DNA from: Parasitella parasitica
Taxonomy: Eukaryota; Mucoromycota; Mucoromycetes; Mucorales; Mucoraceae
DNA: 64,000 nucleotides
Assembly (NCBI GenBank): GCA_025201805.1
Contig: MU619374.1
Span: 1 to 64,000 of the forward strand
Reading direction: 5' to 3'
Part shown: piece by piece, positions 47,991 through 59,086 of the stretch
Numbering within the stretch: the stretch's first letter is position 1
How the letters are laid out: every line of letters begins with the position of its first letter
Notes under the pieces: model-generated
The model's database searches: none
What the model saw: the letters and a program-made list of their open reading frames with translations, nothing else
What the model was told of the DNA's origin: nothing
Position numbers and translations under genes: made by a program

Positions 47991-48290
47991 TTAACACATA
48001 ATGCGACTTGAATTTGTGATGAACGATTGATGCTGACTTTGCCCGCAAGAAGCGGCTGTTTCCTCTGTTGATTCTTCTATGTATGCAGGGAATGAAAAAT
48101 ATAAATCTTGAAATGGGCTTTTTTCTATTGGTTCTTGCTTATTGTCATCTTGATTGCTAGTATTTGCAGATGATGGTGTTGAGGATACTAGCAGGAGTAA
48201 ATTTTTCACAAAAGCTGAAAATGAGTTCCTGCGAGTAGATGAAGTGGTAGACATGTTGGGTGTTGAAGCGGTGGCAATAGTGGCATTCAT
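47991..48290 (-). CDS. Small Ser/Thr-rich hypothetical protein
   Basis: Single ORF of 99 residues. The N-terminal half is Ser/Thr/Asn-rich with RRNSFSAFVKNLLLLVSST, a short basic-amphipathic then Leu-rich segment; the C-terminal half is acidic and ends in a Gln/His-rich tail. No family is recognised. Support comes from a TATAAAAG about 70 bp upstream, the same spacing as in proven genes here, and from a normal composition. An RRNS site could be a phosphorylation target. It could also be spurious. Confidence 0.4.
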   Translation of the reverse strand: MNATIATASTPNMSTTSSTRRNSFSAFVKNLLLLVSSTPSSANTSNQDDNKQEPIEKSPFQDLYFSFPAYIEESTEETAASCGQSQHQSFITNSSRIMC

Positions 48291-48864
48291 TTCTGTGTGT
48301 TGATGATATAGCGATAATAAGGATGAGGGAAAAAAACAGAAGTAAACTGGCTCTCTTTTATATTTTTTTTTCCACTTTTACCAAATCAAGATTTCTACAT
48401 ATGATAACAGGCAGGTACGCCGGCATGATTAGTTTTGGCCAAAGCGAATAGAGAAAGAAAAAAAAGTGACCCGATCCACATATCTCCATAAGAGGATTTC
48501 CTTCTTTAAATATAATGAAAGGAGGGCCTGGACCACGTTGTTGAAAACTAGACATGATTTTCTTTATTTAGTTGTTACACATTCTAGTGCTTGCGCAAAA
48601 ACAAAGATCATAAGCCTTTCAAATAAAATATGATCGCCTCCTTGACAACGGGAATTTCGTAGTGTGATGGAGCACTTGAGGGAATCTCCGCACATGTGAG
48701 ATGTGCTGCTTCTGCTGAGGGCTATTTGTAGTGCTGTGTCTTGCATTTCGCATTACCATTAGCTTCCTTTTTTTTTTTTTTGCTTTTTTTTTTTTTTAAA
48801 AAAAACCATTATTTTCCTTCTAGATCTCTCTGTCTTTTCTGTATATATACACTCGTGACCATTC
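48291..48864. other. Divergent region between small ORF and kinesin
   Basis: Two short minus ORFs (60 codons at 48564-48746, 65 codons at 48358-48555) of unclear status; poly-T tracts at 48768-48797. The region must hold the kinesin promoter. Confidence 0.5.
48355..48362 (-). promoter_or_regulatory. TATA box before small ORF
   Basis: TATAAAAG on the minus strand, 65-72 bp before the ATG at 48290. Confidence 0.45.
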
Positions 48865-51800
48865 ATGGCTACAGCGGCTGTTACGTATGTGAACATACAG
48901 CTTGAAATGTTTGTTCAAACGACTAAAGAAAAAAGTATTTATATAGAGTGGCGCTAAGGGTAAGGCCCTTGATACATGCTAATCAAGATGGCTGCAGTAT
49001 CACTTTTGTAAAAGATGAACCACGAATTATAATTGGAAACGAGAGATATTTCACTTTTGACTTTGTATTTCCACCCAAAACATCTCAACAAGAGCTTTAT
49101 GATCACAGTATCCTGCCTCTTGTTGATAGATTTATAGAAGGGTAAATTATTTAATACAAATTTGGTACCTGAAAATATTTAAATCTCCGTTTTTATTTTT
49201 TGATCCAGCAAAAATGTAGCGATTCTTGCATTCGGGTAATTACTTGATAATAAAGCGAAATATAGTATCATGCGTCTAATTTAAAGCAGACAAAATGGAT
49301 CGGGAAAGACGTATAGCTTGGGCACAGGGACTGGTCAAAGCAACCAACAAGGTAGGTATATAAAGTGATCATGAGCGGGAGTAGAAGTCAACCAGCATCC
49401 GCAAACAAAATAGGCATCATACCTCGTTTCGCACATTCGCTCTTTAAACGCGCCGCAGAACTCCAGAGTAATACATTTCAGATATATGCATCATTTTTAG
49501 AACTGTATAATGAGGATATACATGATCTTTTAATCTCGACGGAAATGACTCATCAGCAAAAAGATCATGCGACGATCATTGAAGATATAGATGGCAAAAT
49601 ACACTGGACAGGTGTAAAAGAACAAAGAATTTACACGGCAAAAGACTTGATGCGGTAAAAAATAAGAATGATTGAATTGTACATTGCGCTAACTTTGGTC
49701 ATTAGCTGCTTACAAAACGGATCTCAAAAGAGAAGAGCCTGTTCTTCCTCACATGCGATATTCTCAATTATTCTTACGCAACAAGCTGTAAATTACGACA
49801 CTGATACCGCCGCTGCCGATACATCAATGCTTGTTGAGAACATGGGCGTTGCACCGCAAAGTTTAGTTTCCAAGTTTTATTTCGTGGATTTTGCAGGATC
49901 AGAAAGAGTGAGTTGTCTTTTTAAAAAACACGAAAATACTGCCAATGGTAACAATAGCAACCAAAAAAAAATTAGTTGGAACAGTCAAGTGCCATGAAAG
50001 ATCGACAAAAAGAGATTAATGGTGGACTGCTACCGCTTGATAGAGTTTTATCAGCGTTGGGAGACAATAAAAAAAGCGGCAGTAAATGGCCCGGACATGT
50101 GCCACATAAGGATGGCAAATTGACAAGCTTGTTGCAGGACAGTCTAGGCGGGAATAGTCATACGCTCATGTTGGCATGTGTAAGTGCATCGAGTTCGGAT
50201 TACACAGAAACGTTAAACACACTCGAATATGCCAATCGTGCCCGTAACATTCGAAATAGAGTTCCAGTCAACCAAGAGTCTTTGAATCCATCTAGACTTG
50301 AAAGCCAGTCGCAGACGCTGAAAGATGACGATCATCATGATGGCACGACGGAACGATATTCAGGACAAGATACACAGGATATCGAGCCCTTTTCTCGCCA
50401 ATGGTCTATAGATTTGGCTCAAGGGATAAGCGATAGAGATACTCCGTTCCTGGGCAAAGATGCATATCAAGCCCAACATTTGAGGCCACCGCTTGCTGAA
50501 ACGTGTAACAGCAGCACAGGTCGAGACTTTTCATCACGGCTACAGTCACTGCAGCCACAGCGGCCGAAAGTTTCATCCTCTATGGGATTTTTCGATAAAA
50601 AAAATTTGTTTGTTGATAGCAATATAACCAAAAAGCAACAAGGCTCGGTATCTTCAAGCCGTCGTTTGACCAGTAAAAAAAAGCCTGTCATCCAACGAAT
50701 GAAAACGCAATCATCGCCCGCGCTGAAAAGGAGACCGACGCACGAAAACATGGATGAGCTGCTCGCCTTGTTGCGTGAAGAGTACTATGGCGATGATGGC
50801 AGATTCAAGGTAAATGTTGGCAACAATCAAATATGTGCGAGGGGGGAGATTTTGTTGATTCTAAATTTTACTTAGCGCATATGCAAACTTGTTTATATCT
50901 TGGTCACAACAGTCAACATATGAAACGGTATTACATGATGCGTCACATGCCAGCAGGGAAACAACTGCCACCTCTTTAGCGAGCGAAAATAACCTGCTGC
51001 TGTCCTGCGAGGCTGAGGATAATAACAAAGTCTTTCCTGCTCATCAAACACAAAATTACAGCATGCCTGCAGATAGCACCATTATTTGTCCTCCAAGTAA
51101 CACATTAGAGGACGATGAATTAGAGGCTCTGGTAAGTTGTCCCTGTGTAGGCGTATCTAAATTACTCACTTTGCGCTACAGGCTGTGCCATGCTGGTCAG
51201 ACGTGCCAAAATTGCCCTCTGTCAATGGATCCATCAAGCGCAAGTCTATATCATTGGACTCGATGTGGGACGATACAGACAGCTCCATGACAACCTCGCG
51301 TGTAGAAACCGCCGCCCTGTCGCGCCAACCACAGCATCACCACCACCACCACCACCAACAAAAAGACATGAGAAGATCCAGCAGAAACTTGCTGAAAATG
51401 CTGCATCAGATACAAGCCGATTTGCTAGTTAAGCGTGAACTGGTGGGTCAATTAGAGAGGTCTGAAGATCAATATACCCAAATGCGAATCAACTATGAGT
51501 CGAGACTGAATGAAATGAAGGACCATCTGTTAGAGATACAGAACCAAAGAGACGCTGCCCTTCGACAATCGGGCGCAACCATTGTGTCACAACTGCCCAA
51601 ACGACCGCAGACTGTATTGCAATTGCGAGAAAACCGACAGGCGCAGGAGGTGAGGTCGCAATACGAACAAAAGATTAAGCGCTTGATCAACGAAAATGCA
51701 GAGCTTCGCAAAAAGACCACTCAGTCAACGCAGTCCGTTCAAGCATCACAAGCAAAAGCAGAGGGCACCATTGGGCGTCTTCGTGCCGACATTGAGGCCC

Positions 51801-52153
51801 TGAAATTAGACAAGAAACAACTCCATAAAAGTCTAAAATTAGAAGCGGATAAAGCACGAGAAGCAGCTGCCGCCTTTGAGAAGGAAACAGCTCAGCTAAA
51901 GAGGAAGGTTCTGAGTGCATTGGATGCAAAGAAGAAGCTCGAGGAGACAAACAATGCTCAAAACCAAGTTTTGGCCAAAAGACACCAGGAAACGTTCGCT
52001 GCAAACATGCAGCTGAGGCATCTGACGACCACTCTGAGAAGAGCTGCGAGCGAAGGAACTTTTTTAAACGAGGTTTCGCTAGAAAAGATATTTACAGATG
52101 CTGCAAACTTGAAATCAGCTTCTAGTGCTAATAATAACAATAGCCATAAACCG

Positions 52154-52196
<43 letters not shown>

Positions 52197-52234
52197 CTTC
52201 TGCTTCAAGGACGCATAGTCCAGCAAATTTATAA
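48865..52234 (+). CDS. Kinesin motor protein (kinesin-4/KIF4-like)
   Basis: Nine exons: 48865-48884, 48947-49141, 49209-49235, 49290-49351, 49414-49654, 49706-49907, 49976-50809, 50913-51131, 51182-52234; 2853 nt, 950 residues. N-terminal motor (residues about 1-340): [11 protein letters not shown]-loop [25 protein letters not shown], switch [40 protein letters not shown], and neck-near [15 protein letters not shown]. Microtubule motor; the KIF4/kinesin-4 resemblance rests on the motor end and the coiled coil with [15 protein letters not shown]. The switch I region is short and lacks the N-x-x-SSRS element (only ACSSSHAIF), and the loop after switch II is reduced. Middle is Ser-rich with a His run; coiled coil about residues 640-900; C-terminal poly-Ala tract. 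A 27-bp exon (49209-49235) encodes nine residues of strand before the P-loop. Confidence 0.88.
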
Positions 52235-52582
52235 TAATCAATATATATTATATCACCCTGCATGCTTGTACGTGTGTGTGTATATAGACTGCAATGTCGA
52301 TCTCTGCTCTTTGCTGCGTTGGTTTCTTTTATGTGTGCTCCCTGCTATATATTTCAGTAATAAAGAAATCGTCTGATTAACTAAATGGCATGTCTTGTCA
52401 TAATGTGTTCTTTTGCATGACATTTCACAAATCCTGTATGTTTGTCTCCTCAGACAGCAACAGGCGGCTGAAAACTGCTCTATTTTTATAGCCATGGGAT
52501 AGCAACATGATAACATCTATATTATTCAAGATAAAAGCAAGTTGTTTTTGTAGTAAATAGTGTATATACACTGCTATTTGAG
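52235..52582. other. Short intergenic kinesin / MFS
   Basis: About 350 bp between tandem plus-strand genes: kinesin 3' end and MFS promoter. Nothing else seen. Confidence 0.6.
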
Positions 52583-54829
52583 ATGAGCACACAGGTAAAT
52601 CTCTTTTGTTTATTTCTCACATTTCACATGAATCAAGTTCGTAGTATCTTTCACGAAGAAAAAACTGCCGTAGAATATGAAGATGTAGCATTAGAGGCAA
52701 TCCCTGCAAATCAGCAGCAGCAGCAGCAGCAGCTCTCACATACATTACACGCAATAGCAATAACGCCTAGCCCATCTCTTTTATCAATAGCTATCAATGA
52801 GAACGGCAGTATGAGAAGATCTCTCTTGTTGAAGAATGCGTTCCAAGCAGAAGCTCTCTATGATGATTCTGCTCTCACAGCTGTTGGTGCAAGAGTTGGA
52901 CGAGGAAACTATACCATAAGCATCTGCTGTGTTCGATTTTTGGGCTACATAAAGAACAAGATGGCATTCAAGCCAGTAGTTCCAGATGACCCTCGGCTAC
53001 TGTCTCCCTCCAGAAAGAGATTGATTTTGGCTGCATTGGCATTGGGAGCATCTCTAAATGGATTTTGTTCTACAGTTTATGTATGCAAGCCTTTGTTTCG
53101 TTGTACATACTGCGTATAGTGTTATTACTGTCTAACTTTGTATATATTATAGTTCCCTGGGATTCCAGATATCACTTTAGAGCTAAATGCTTCAGAAATT
53201 GAGATTACACTTGTCTCGTCCTTGTTCATTTTGTTTGGTGGTATTGGACCTATATTTTGGGCTTCTGTGTCCGACTACTATCACATAAGAAGGTACATGT
53301 GCAAGCTATCAAAACGAGTGTATTTGTGTATAACTTTTCTGGCTTGTAAAGGTTCCTTTATCTGATTGCGTTGCTGATTTTCGTTGCTGCTTCAATTGGC
53401 TGTGCATTGGCTAGCTCAGTTTATTTGTTAATTGTTTTGCGCTGTATTCAATCAATCGGTACATCAGGTATATAAACATGTGTATAGAAGTAGATGACAC
53501 TAAACATAACAAACTTTTATCGATTGCAACAGTGACCATGTCGGTTGGAGCAGGCACCGTCGCTGATTGTTGGCAGATTACAGAACGAGGTTCTGCATTT
53601 AGCTTTTTATTCGTAGGCCAATTTCTTGGGCCATTGATAGGTAAGGCTAGATGATAGCGTAAAATCGACAGTATACGCATGTATATAGACTTATACATCT
53701 TGTGAAAAAGGTCCAATTATCGGTGGTGGTATCACTACAGCAGCAGGTTGGAGAGCTGTGTTCTGGCTTTGCACAGGTTATGGCGTACTTCTATTTGTAT
53801 TCTTCTTTATTTTCTTTCCCGAAACATATCGCGTAGACCATTGTTGGGATCAGCGATTTACAGAATTACCTAGTCAAGCCACGCTCGCTATGAGCAATCC
53901 GCCTCGAGGAGATTCTGCGCCTGCACCTCTTCCCGTTGTCGACGACGTAGCAAATCATTCGAGATTCAATCCATTCAAAAGTTTTGCAATGATGCAGTAT
54001 GTTTTTGTTTGCTTTATAGCCATTGAAATTGGATTCTGTTTCGGTACCATGTTTACATTGGAAACGCTGATTCCAGACATCTACTTTATACATTACGGTT
54101 TTGATTCATGGCAAACAGGTATATAAACACTAAAACGAGACACAAACGCATTTACTTGAACAAATGTGTATATAATGCGTATAGGGCTAAGCTTTCTTGG
54201 TGCAGGCATTGGAAATGTTCTCGGCTCTATAGTCTCTGGCAGATTGTCTGATTACCTGTTGATCAGATCTAGTAACAGAAGGGGCGGTATATCTAAAGCA
54301 GAGGATAGACTAACATTAAATGCATGGTAAAGATCATGAGTCCAGCTTATTGTCATGGCTACTTAAATGCTCTTATCGTACATATAGGCCTGGTGGGTTT
54401 ATTCTTATACCTTTGGGCGTTTTGCTATTTGGCTGGAGTATTATGGCCGGATTTTCAGTTTGGCCAGCCATCATAGGGTTTAGCATCTTGTGTTTTGGTA
54501 TGAGCCAAGGTAGGCATTTAATTGCAATCGCGCAGTTGATGTATTTAAGAAATAGAAAAAAAAAAATAGTGTACACGGCTGGATCTGCGTATTTGGTGGA
54601 TAGCATCCCTGGGAAAGGAGCATCAGTAACAGCCGCCTGCAACTTTTTCCGCATGACCACGGCTGCTGTACTAAGTCTTATATCGCCCATTATAGGGTCA
54701 GCATTATCCATAGGTTATGTTTGTGTACTACTAGCCTCCCTCAATGTCATCGGCATGAGTTTGTTGGTTTATATCAAATTTAAAGGCATACATTTAAGAA
54801 GAAAAGCTGGGTTTGCTCAATCCAAGTAG
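52583..54829 (+). CDS. MFS transporter (drug:H+ antiporter-like)
   Basis: Eight exons: 52583-53080, 53153-53292, 53352-53467, 53533-53640, 53711-54118, 54185-54326, 54388-54509, 54570-54829; 1794 nt, 597 residues. Major facilitator superfamily: cytosolic N-tail of about 145 residues with a Gln run, then 12 helices; ITLVSSLFILFGGIGPIFWA, SDYYHIRR at loop 2-3, LRCIQSIGTSVTMSVGAGTV-AD in helices 4-5, and GSAFSFLFVGQFLGPLIGPIIGG of helix 5, the antiporter motif C of DHA1 proteins. C-terminal half has YLVDSIPGKGASVTAACNFFRM, typical of fungal DHA1 drug/polyamine transporters. Substrate not determinable. Possible early intron at 52595 rejected since it would break frame. Confidence 0.9.
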
Positions 54830-55205
54830 AATACGCATACGCGTGTGTAAACATGTCCTTTTTTTTCTCTATTAAAATAGTCGATACAGGATTTAGAGAT
54901 ATTGAAGTATAAAAAATTTGAATAGACTATCAATTTCATCCACATTTTCAACTGCAAGTGGTACATTGGCAGTTTATCGCCATTCCCCTCCTGTAGCAGA
55001 TCCATTGGATTGCATTAACCTTAAACCAGCGATTATTATCATTATCAAATGCTTGCGAAATAAGAGTGTACTTGAACAATACAACTCTTATGACAATAAT
55101 CTCTCAAAATCATGCAGTAGGAATATGTATTAATCATGTACATTTCTAAATAAATCTTTATTGTTAATATTGTATACATGAAAAAATGATCAGAAGGGAA
55201 ACAAT
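54830..55205. other. Intergenic between convergent genes
   Basis: About 375 bp between MFS and mitochondrial uS7 stops; AT-rich, nothing else seen. Confidence 0.6.
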
Positions 55206-55871
55206 TTATCGCTGAGTGTTGTAAGAAACTTGAGCATTGGCACGGTTTGCTAACGCTTGCTTATGAATTTGCAGCTTCTTTTGCAAAACAGAACTTACGC
55301 CCTGGGAAACGTCATATACTTCACCTGCAAATCTTTCTTCAAAAGATTTTTCTCCACGCTTCTTGGAAGCCTCCAACATCCAAACTATAGCACGACGACG
55401 ACGTTGACGGTCTCTTAATGCCGTAGGTACATGGACAACTTTGGATCCTTTCTTGGTGGAAGATAATTTCAATAAAGGTGAGGCTGTTTCAATAGCATCA
55501 AGCAAGACAGTGTAAGGGTCATTGTTGTTTTCGAGCTTCTTTGAAAGGTGCTTCATACTGTCAGAAATCAATCGTTGTGCTCTGGCTTTTTTCCCATCTC
55601 TCATCAATGTATTAACTAGCTGGCTAACTACTTCGTCATTAGGAACAAGAGGCACATGGCTACTAGCTGGAGTGGTTGGAATGGAAGGTGTAATAGGGAT
55701 AGCTGTTGATGTTGTGTTGGTAATGGGTGATTTTAATGTTGCTGCTGCCTTGGTTGCGTCGAAAAGATTGCTTGCAGGAGTGGTGGCTATGGCTCGAATC
55801 CAAGTAGGTTGAAACTTACGCAAGGTTACGCTACCATTGTGACCGATGGCTTTAAATAAAGTGCTGGACAT
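55206..55871 (-). CDS. Mitochondrial small-subunit ribosomal protein uS7
   Basis: Intronless, 221 residues. After a Ser/Thr/Pro-rich N-terminal extension of about 85 residues, the first part with basic residues as mitochondrial presequence (SVTLRKFQPTWIRAIATTP), comes the S7 fold: VSQLVNTLMRDGKKARAQRL, DPYTVLLDAIETASPLLKL, a GSKVVHVPTALRDRQRRRRA segment (rRNA-binding beta hairpin and basic helix) and FEERFAGEVYDVSQG. The bacterial-type layout shows it is the organellar protein, not cytosolic eS/uS7. The ORF is open further upstream to 55922 but the family start and presequence begin at MSSTLFK. Confidence 0.92.
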   Translation of the reverse strand: MSSTLFKAIGHNGSVTLRKFQPTWIRAIATTPASNLFDATKAAATLKSPITNTTSTAIPITPSIPTTPASSHVPLVPNDEVVSQLVNTLMRDGKKARAQRLISDSMKHLSKKLENNNDPYTVLLDAIETASPLLKLSSTKKGSKVVHVPTALRDRQRRRRAIVWMLEASKKRGEKSFEERFAGEVYDVSQGVSSVLQKKLQIHKQALANRANAQVSYNTQR

Positions 55872-57039
55872 TGTGCTTTGTCTAAAGAAAGGACAGCGAG
55901 AAAAAATAAGCTTATATAACAAACTGGGGTTCGAATGACAGCTAGACCTGGGTAGGCAATGTCTAGAATATTTACAGGATCCGAATCAAGGTCACATTGA
56001 CCTTTGAACGCTGCCAAGTTGATGGTCTTTAAGGTACCATATAGCTTATCTTTTACATTGGCGACATAAGGAGATATTGTCGATGCTCTTTTTTATCACA
56101 GTTTACTTGTTTTTCACTACTTTGATAGTCTAATTCTTACTCTTTCTAGATGCATTTCTACCTAGAGCATTTTTCAACAGTATTTCTGGATTTATTTGGA
56201 ATAAAAACTACTAACATATCATATATTAGGAGATCGGGAGCTTTTTCTAAATTGCTTTACTCTTTATATTATGGTATACATTGAAAGCCAAAAATCGAAC
56301 ATGCAACTGAAGGAGAATACAAAATTTGTATTAAAAGTCCATAATTTGCATCATTAATAGCAAAAAATGGTGAAAACCAAAGAAAGTTTTCGATTTCATA
56401 ATTGGCGAACTATGTGAAAATTCATGGCTAATTTTTTGTGTGGAAATGCATTAGATAGCAAATAGAGCCCCGGAAAGTCTTTTAATACGGGTTCAAAATA
56501 CTTGGACTGGTCATAACGGGTATGAATCCTATCAAAGTTGTGTAAATCAAGTATATTGGTGGTTACAACGTGTGATATTCAATCAGCTCTTCGGGGCATT
56601 TTACTAATCCAATGCTCTCCAAGAAACGTTTTTCTGATATTAAATCGATTGATATAGCTTTTAATTTATCAATAAACGAATTTATTCATAGATACATTAT
56701 TCATTATGTTTTATTCTTTATACTAATTTAATAAAAGTTTTTGCCTTGTATCATTGATTTGAAAAAATTTAAATCGGGTTCAACCCCTATTTATGGGTAC
56801 TTCAGACTATTGCAAGCAAAAGCCCTTCATTAAAGTGATTACCCCATCAAAAGGGTAATAATCACACATACATTATATGGAAATGAGTCGTCTAATCAAG
56901 AGTATCGCTTCATGCAGCGTCAGGAGGGTAGACACCCTATTCTTGCAGCCGAAGTTGTTCTTGATATTTGTAGTCCCGCGATTGCCTTTATGAAGGTGCT
57001 CGTTTACACTTTCCACATAATTCTTTTTTAACCTGTGGT
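55872..57039. other. Intergenic between uS7m and BOS1
   Basis: 1.17 kb divergent region, AT-rich. A 133-codon minus ORF (56873-57274) is antisense to BOS1 exons and not supported. Nothing else recognised. Confidence 0.55.
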
Positions 57040-57986
57040 ATGAATTCTTTATATAACAACGCTTTAAAGCAAAGCCATGCTCTTCAAAAAGATCTAGACA
57101 GTAAAATGCTTGAATTTTATGAAAGCCTTGAATTGCTAGCTGATTTTTTATGCGTATTCTTAGGATTTCAGTCAGGTCAAGACAGTTCAGCTGGCCTACA
57201 GGGTACGATTCATCATCATCAGACATACTCGGTATTAATAAACTTGGAATAGGCCAAATATCAGTTTCATTCAACGCCTTGCAAAGATCGATTGACGATT
57301 ATGACAATCTGGCCAAAAGAGAATTAATACCTGTGAAAAAGGAAACGGCTTTAACGTAAGTGTTTGTATTTGCTGTTTACTCACAAGAGTTGAGATTAAC
57401 GACGCAAAAGACGGGTATCCAAGTTTAGGCACGATTTACAAGATATGAAAATACGTTTTGAGGCTATCAAAAAGCAACAAGAAACCCAAAAACTAGAGCA
57501 GAACAGAGATAGTTTATTAAGAAGACCGAATAGAGGTGCTAATGCCGTAAGTTTATCTCGATATCGAATGAGCAAAAAAAAAAAAAAGCAACCAACAGTT
57601 TCGATATAAAAAAAGCCTGAACATCCATATCAACCTCTATCTCGAGACGAATTTGCAATACGCGAGCAATCTTTTGCTCGCAACACTGATTCACAGCTGG
57701 ACGATTTTATTGGCCAAGCACAGAACTTGTTAGAGAATTTAACAGATCAGCATAGCATTTTAAAGGTGTGTTGAAGGATATTTCAGTGAATTCAGTGATT
57801 AGTGATTAAAATAGCTTTGATCAGAAAACGCAAAAGAAGATTTTGGATACAGCAAACCATTTAGGCTTATCTCAAAACGTCATTCGTTATATTGAAAGAA
57901 GATCAGCACAAGATAAATGGATATTTTATGGCGGCATGATCATTACTGTATTATGTTTGTGGGGTATTGTACATTTTATTGGATAA
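57040..57986 (+). CDS. BOS1: Qb-SNARE of ER-Golgi transport (Bos1/GOSR2)
   Basis: Six exons: 57040-57100, 57164-57202, 57253-57355, 57429-57546, 57616-57765, 57825-57986; 633 nt, 210 residues (yeast Bos1 244). SNARE on COPII vesicles/cis-Golgi acting with Sed5, Bet1 and Sec22. N-terminus MNSLYNNALKQSHALQKDLD and the GLQGQISVSFNALQRSIDDY segment match Bos1; the SNARE motif runs through QLDDFIGQAQNLLENL, HSILKKTQKKILDTANHLGLS, ending NVIRYIERRSAQDKWIFYGG and a single membrane anchor with a two-residue luminal end. The intron before the last exon has an earlier AG candidate (57814) that would shift frame. The stop abuts the stop of the next minus ORF without a gap. Confidence 0.93.
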
Positions 57987-58325
57987 TCACTCTTCATCAG
58001 GTAATAAAACCTTGCTGATCCTGTATCGAATGCCTAAATAACTAAGGTAATCCAATTCTGGGAATACACGTACTTTTGGAACTTTTGGAAAATGACTATC
58101 TCGAATATCAACAAATGTACCTTTCGAGAGAATTGCATTTTCTAATTTCCCATGGTTGACACTGTCTAGTGGAATCCATCGGTAATTCTTGAAGAAAAAC
58201 CATTGAGCATTTTGTATACGAGGCTTCTTTTTTATTTGTTTACGACGGGCGGTATGTTTAGAGGGAGGCAATGGTTTATCTTGAACCAGCACTTTGATTG
58301 GAGGTAAAATGATAATGTTGCTCAT
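57987..58325 (-). CDS. Small hypothetical protein with WWE-like stretch
   Basis: Intronless ORF of 112 residues. Basic first 45 residues (HTARRKQIKKKPRI) then NAQWFFFKNYRWIPLD, SVNHGKLENAI and a beta-rich segment with FVDIRDSHF and KVRVFPELDYL. The pattern of Trp-Phe ... Trp-x-Pro ... Leu-Glu-x-Ala recalls WWE-type modules and the N-terminal module of DDHD phospholipases (compare WVPFSQRDSAALEKAY in the DDHD gene of this window), suggesting a stand-alone relative. Function unknown. TGA directly abuts the BOS1 stop. Moderate belief that it is real; no orthologue was checked. Confidence 0.55.
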   Translation of the reverse strand: MSNIIILPPIKVLVQDKPLPPSKHTARRKQIKKKPRIQNAQWFFFKNYRWIPLDSVNHGKLENAILSKGTFVDIRDSHFPKVPKVRVFPELDYLSYLGIRYRISKVLLPDEE

Positions 58326-59086
58326 GATGTGCTTTATTATGTAAAGGCAATGGAGTATATATCAAGTAGTCTGAGTTACAGTAGGAAAAAAGGGAAAAGA
58401 AGGTAAAGTAATTGCAGTGAAAGTCATTCACTCATTTTCGAACAACTTTTCTTACACCCAACCCTTTACTGCAAGTTGTACAGGATGTCAATTTTTTTTT
58501 TTTTTTTTTCTTTTGCAAGACATATAGGACCAATTGGCAACAATTTCAGACGAAAAACTGCCATTAAACATTGCATTTGTTTGTGATAAAATCACCCGTT
58601 TAACATTAAAACGTTCTTGAAAGTAAAAATGAAGCATAGCGTTGTGAATTTGATTGGACAGAGAGTAGCCCGTTATGTTAGTATGTATATCTGAACTCTT
58701 TGCTACTACCATTATGCCCTCAAATCGACAACATTACATGTAAACCAGATTCAAGGATGAGCATTTCCAGCGGACATTATACTGGATCAGATTTTTAGCT
58801 TGTTGAAGAAAGCTTCCATGCTAACGATGAGGCAAGCGACATTTAGCGAAAATAAGACATGCCTGTTTCTTATGGTATTGCTGGGCTTTTGTATGCAAAT
58901 CAATTTTTGCCCCTATTTTTGACCCTGATACACCACTGAATCGCTCCTTGAAAGTCAAGATGACACTTTGTTCGAGGTGCAAGAAGTGGCTTATAGATTC
59001 ACAACAAAAATTTTCTTGGATTTTAGTTGATTCCAACAGGCAAATTTGATGTAACCTCCTCTTTTTCGCTTTAGTCGATTTTAAAA
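58326..59086. other. Promoter region of RPL19
   Basis: About 760 bp with a poly-T at 58493-58510 and a pyrimidine-rich stretch (59055-59072) just upstream of the inferred eL19 start. Minus ORFs here (58488-58712, 58821-59135) are unsupported. Confidence 0.5.

Noticed and set aside
48564-48746. 60-codon minus ORF with FAQALECVTT, recalling Rgp1 N-termini
   Set aside because: Only a short similarity, a stop follows at once, and no splice model continues the frame.
52125-52376. Poly-Leu plus ORF
   Set aside because: Frame-shifted reading of the poly-Ala coding repeat at the kinesin C-terminus.
52595-52637. Possible first intron of the MFS gene (GTAAAT..CAAG)
   Set aside because: Removing 43 bp shifts the frame and gives an early stop; the unspliced reading is open.
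56873-57274. 133-codon minus ORF
   Set aside because: Overlaps BOS1 exons and introns on the other strand and shows no family character.
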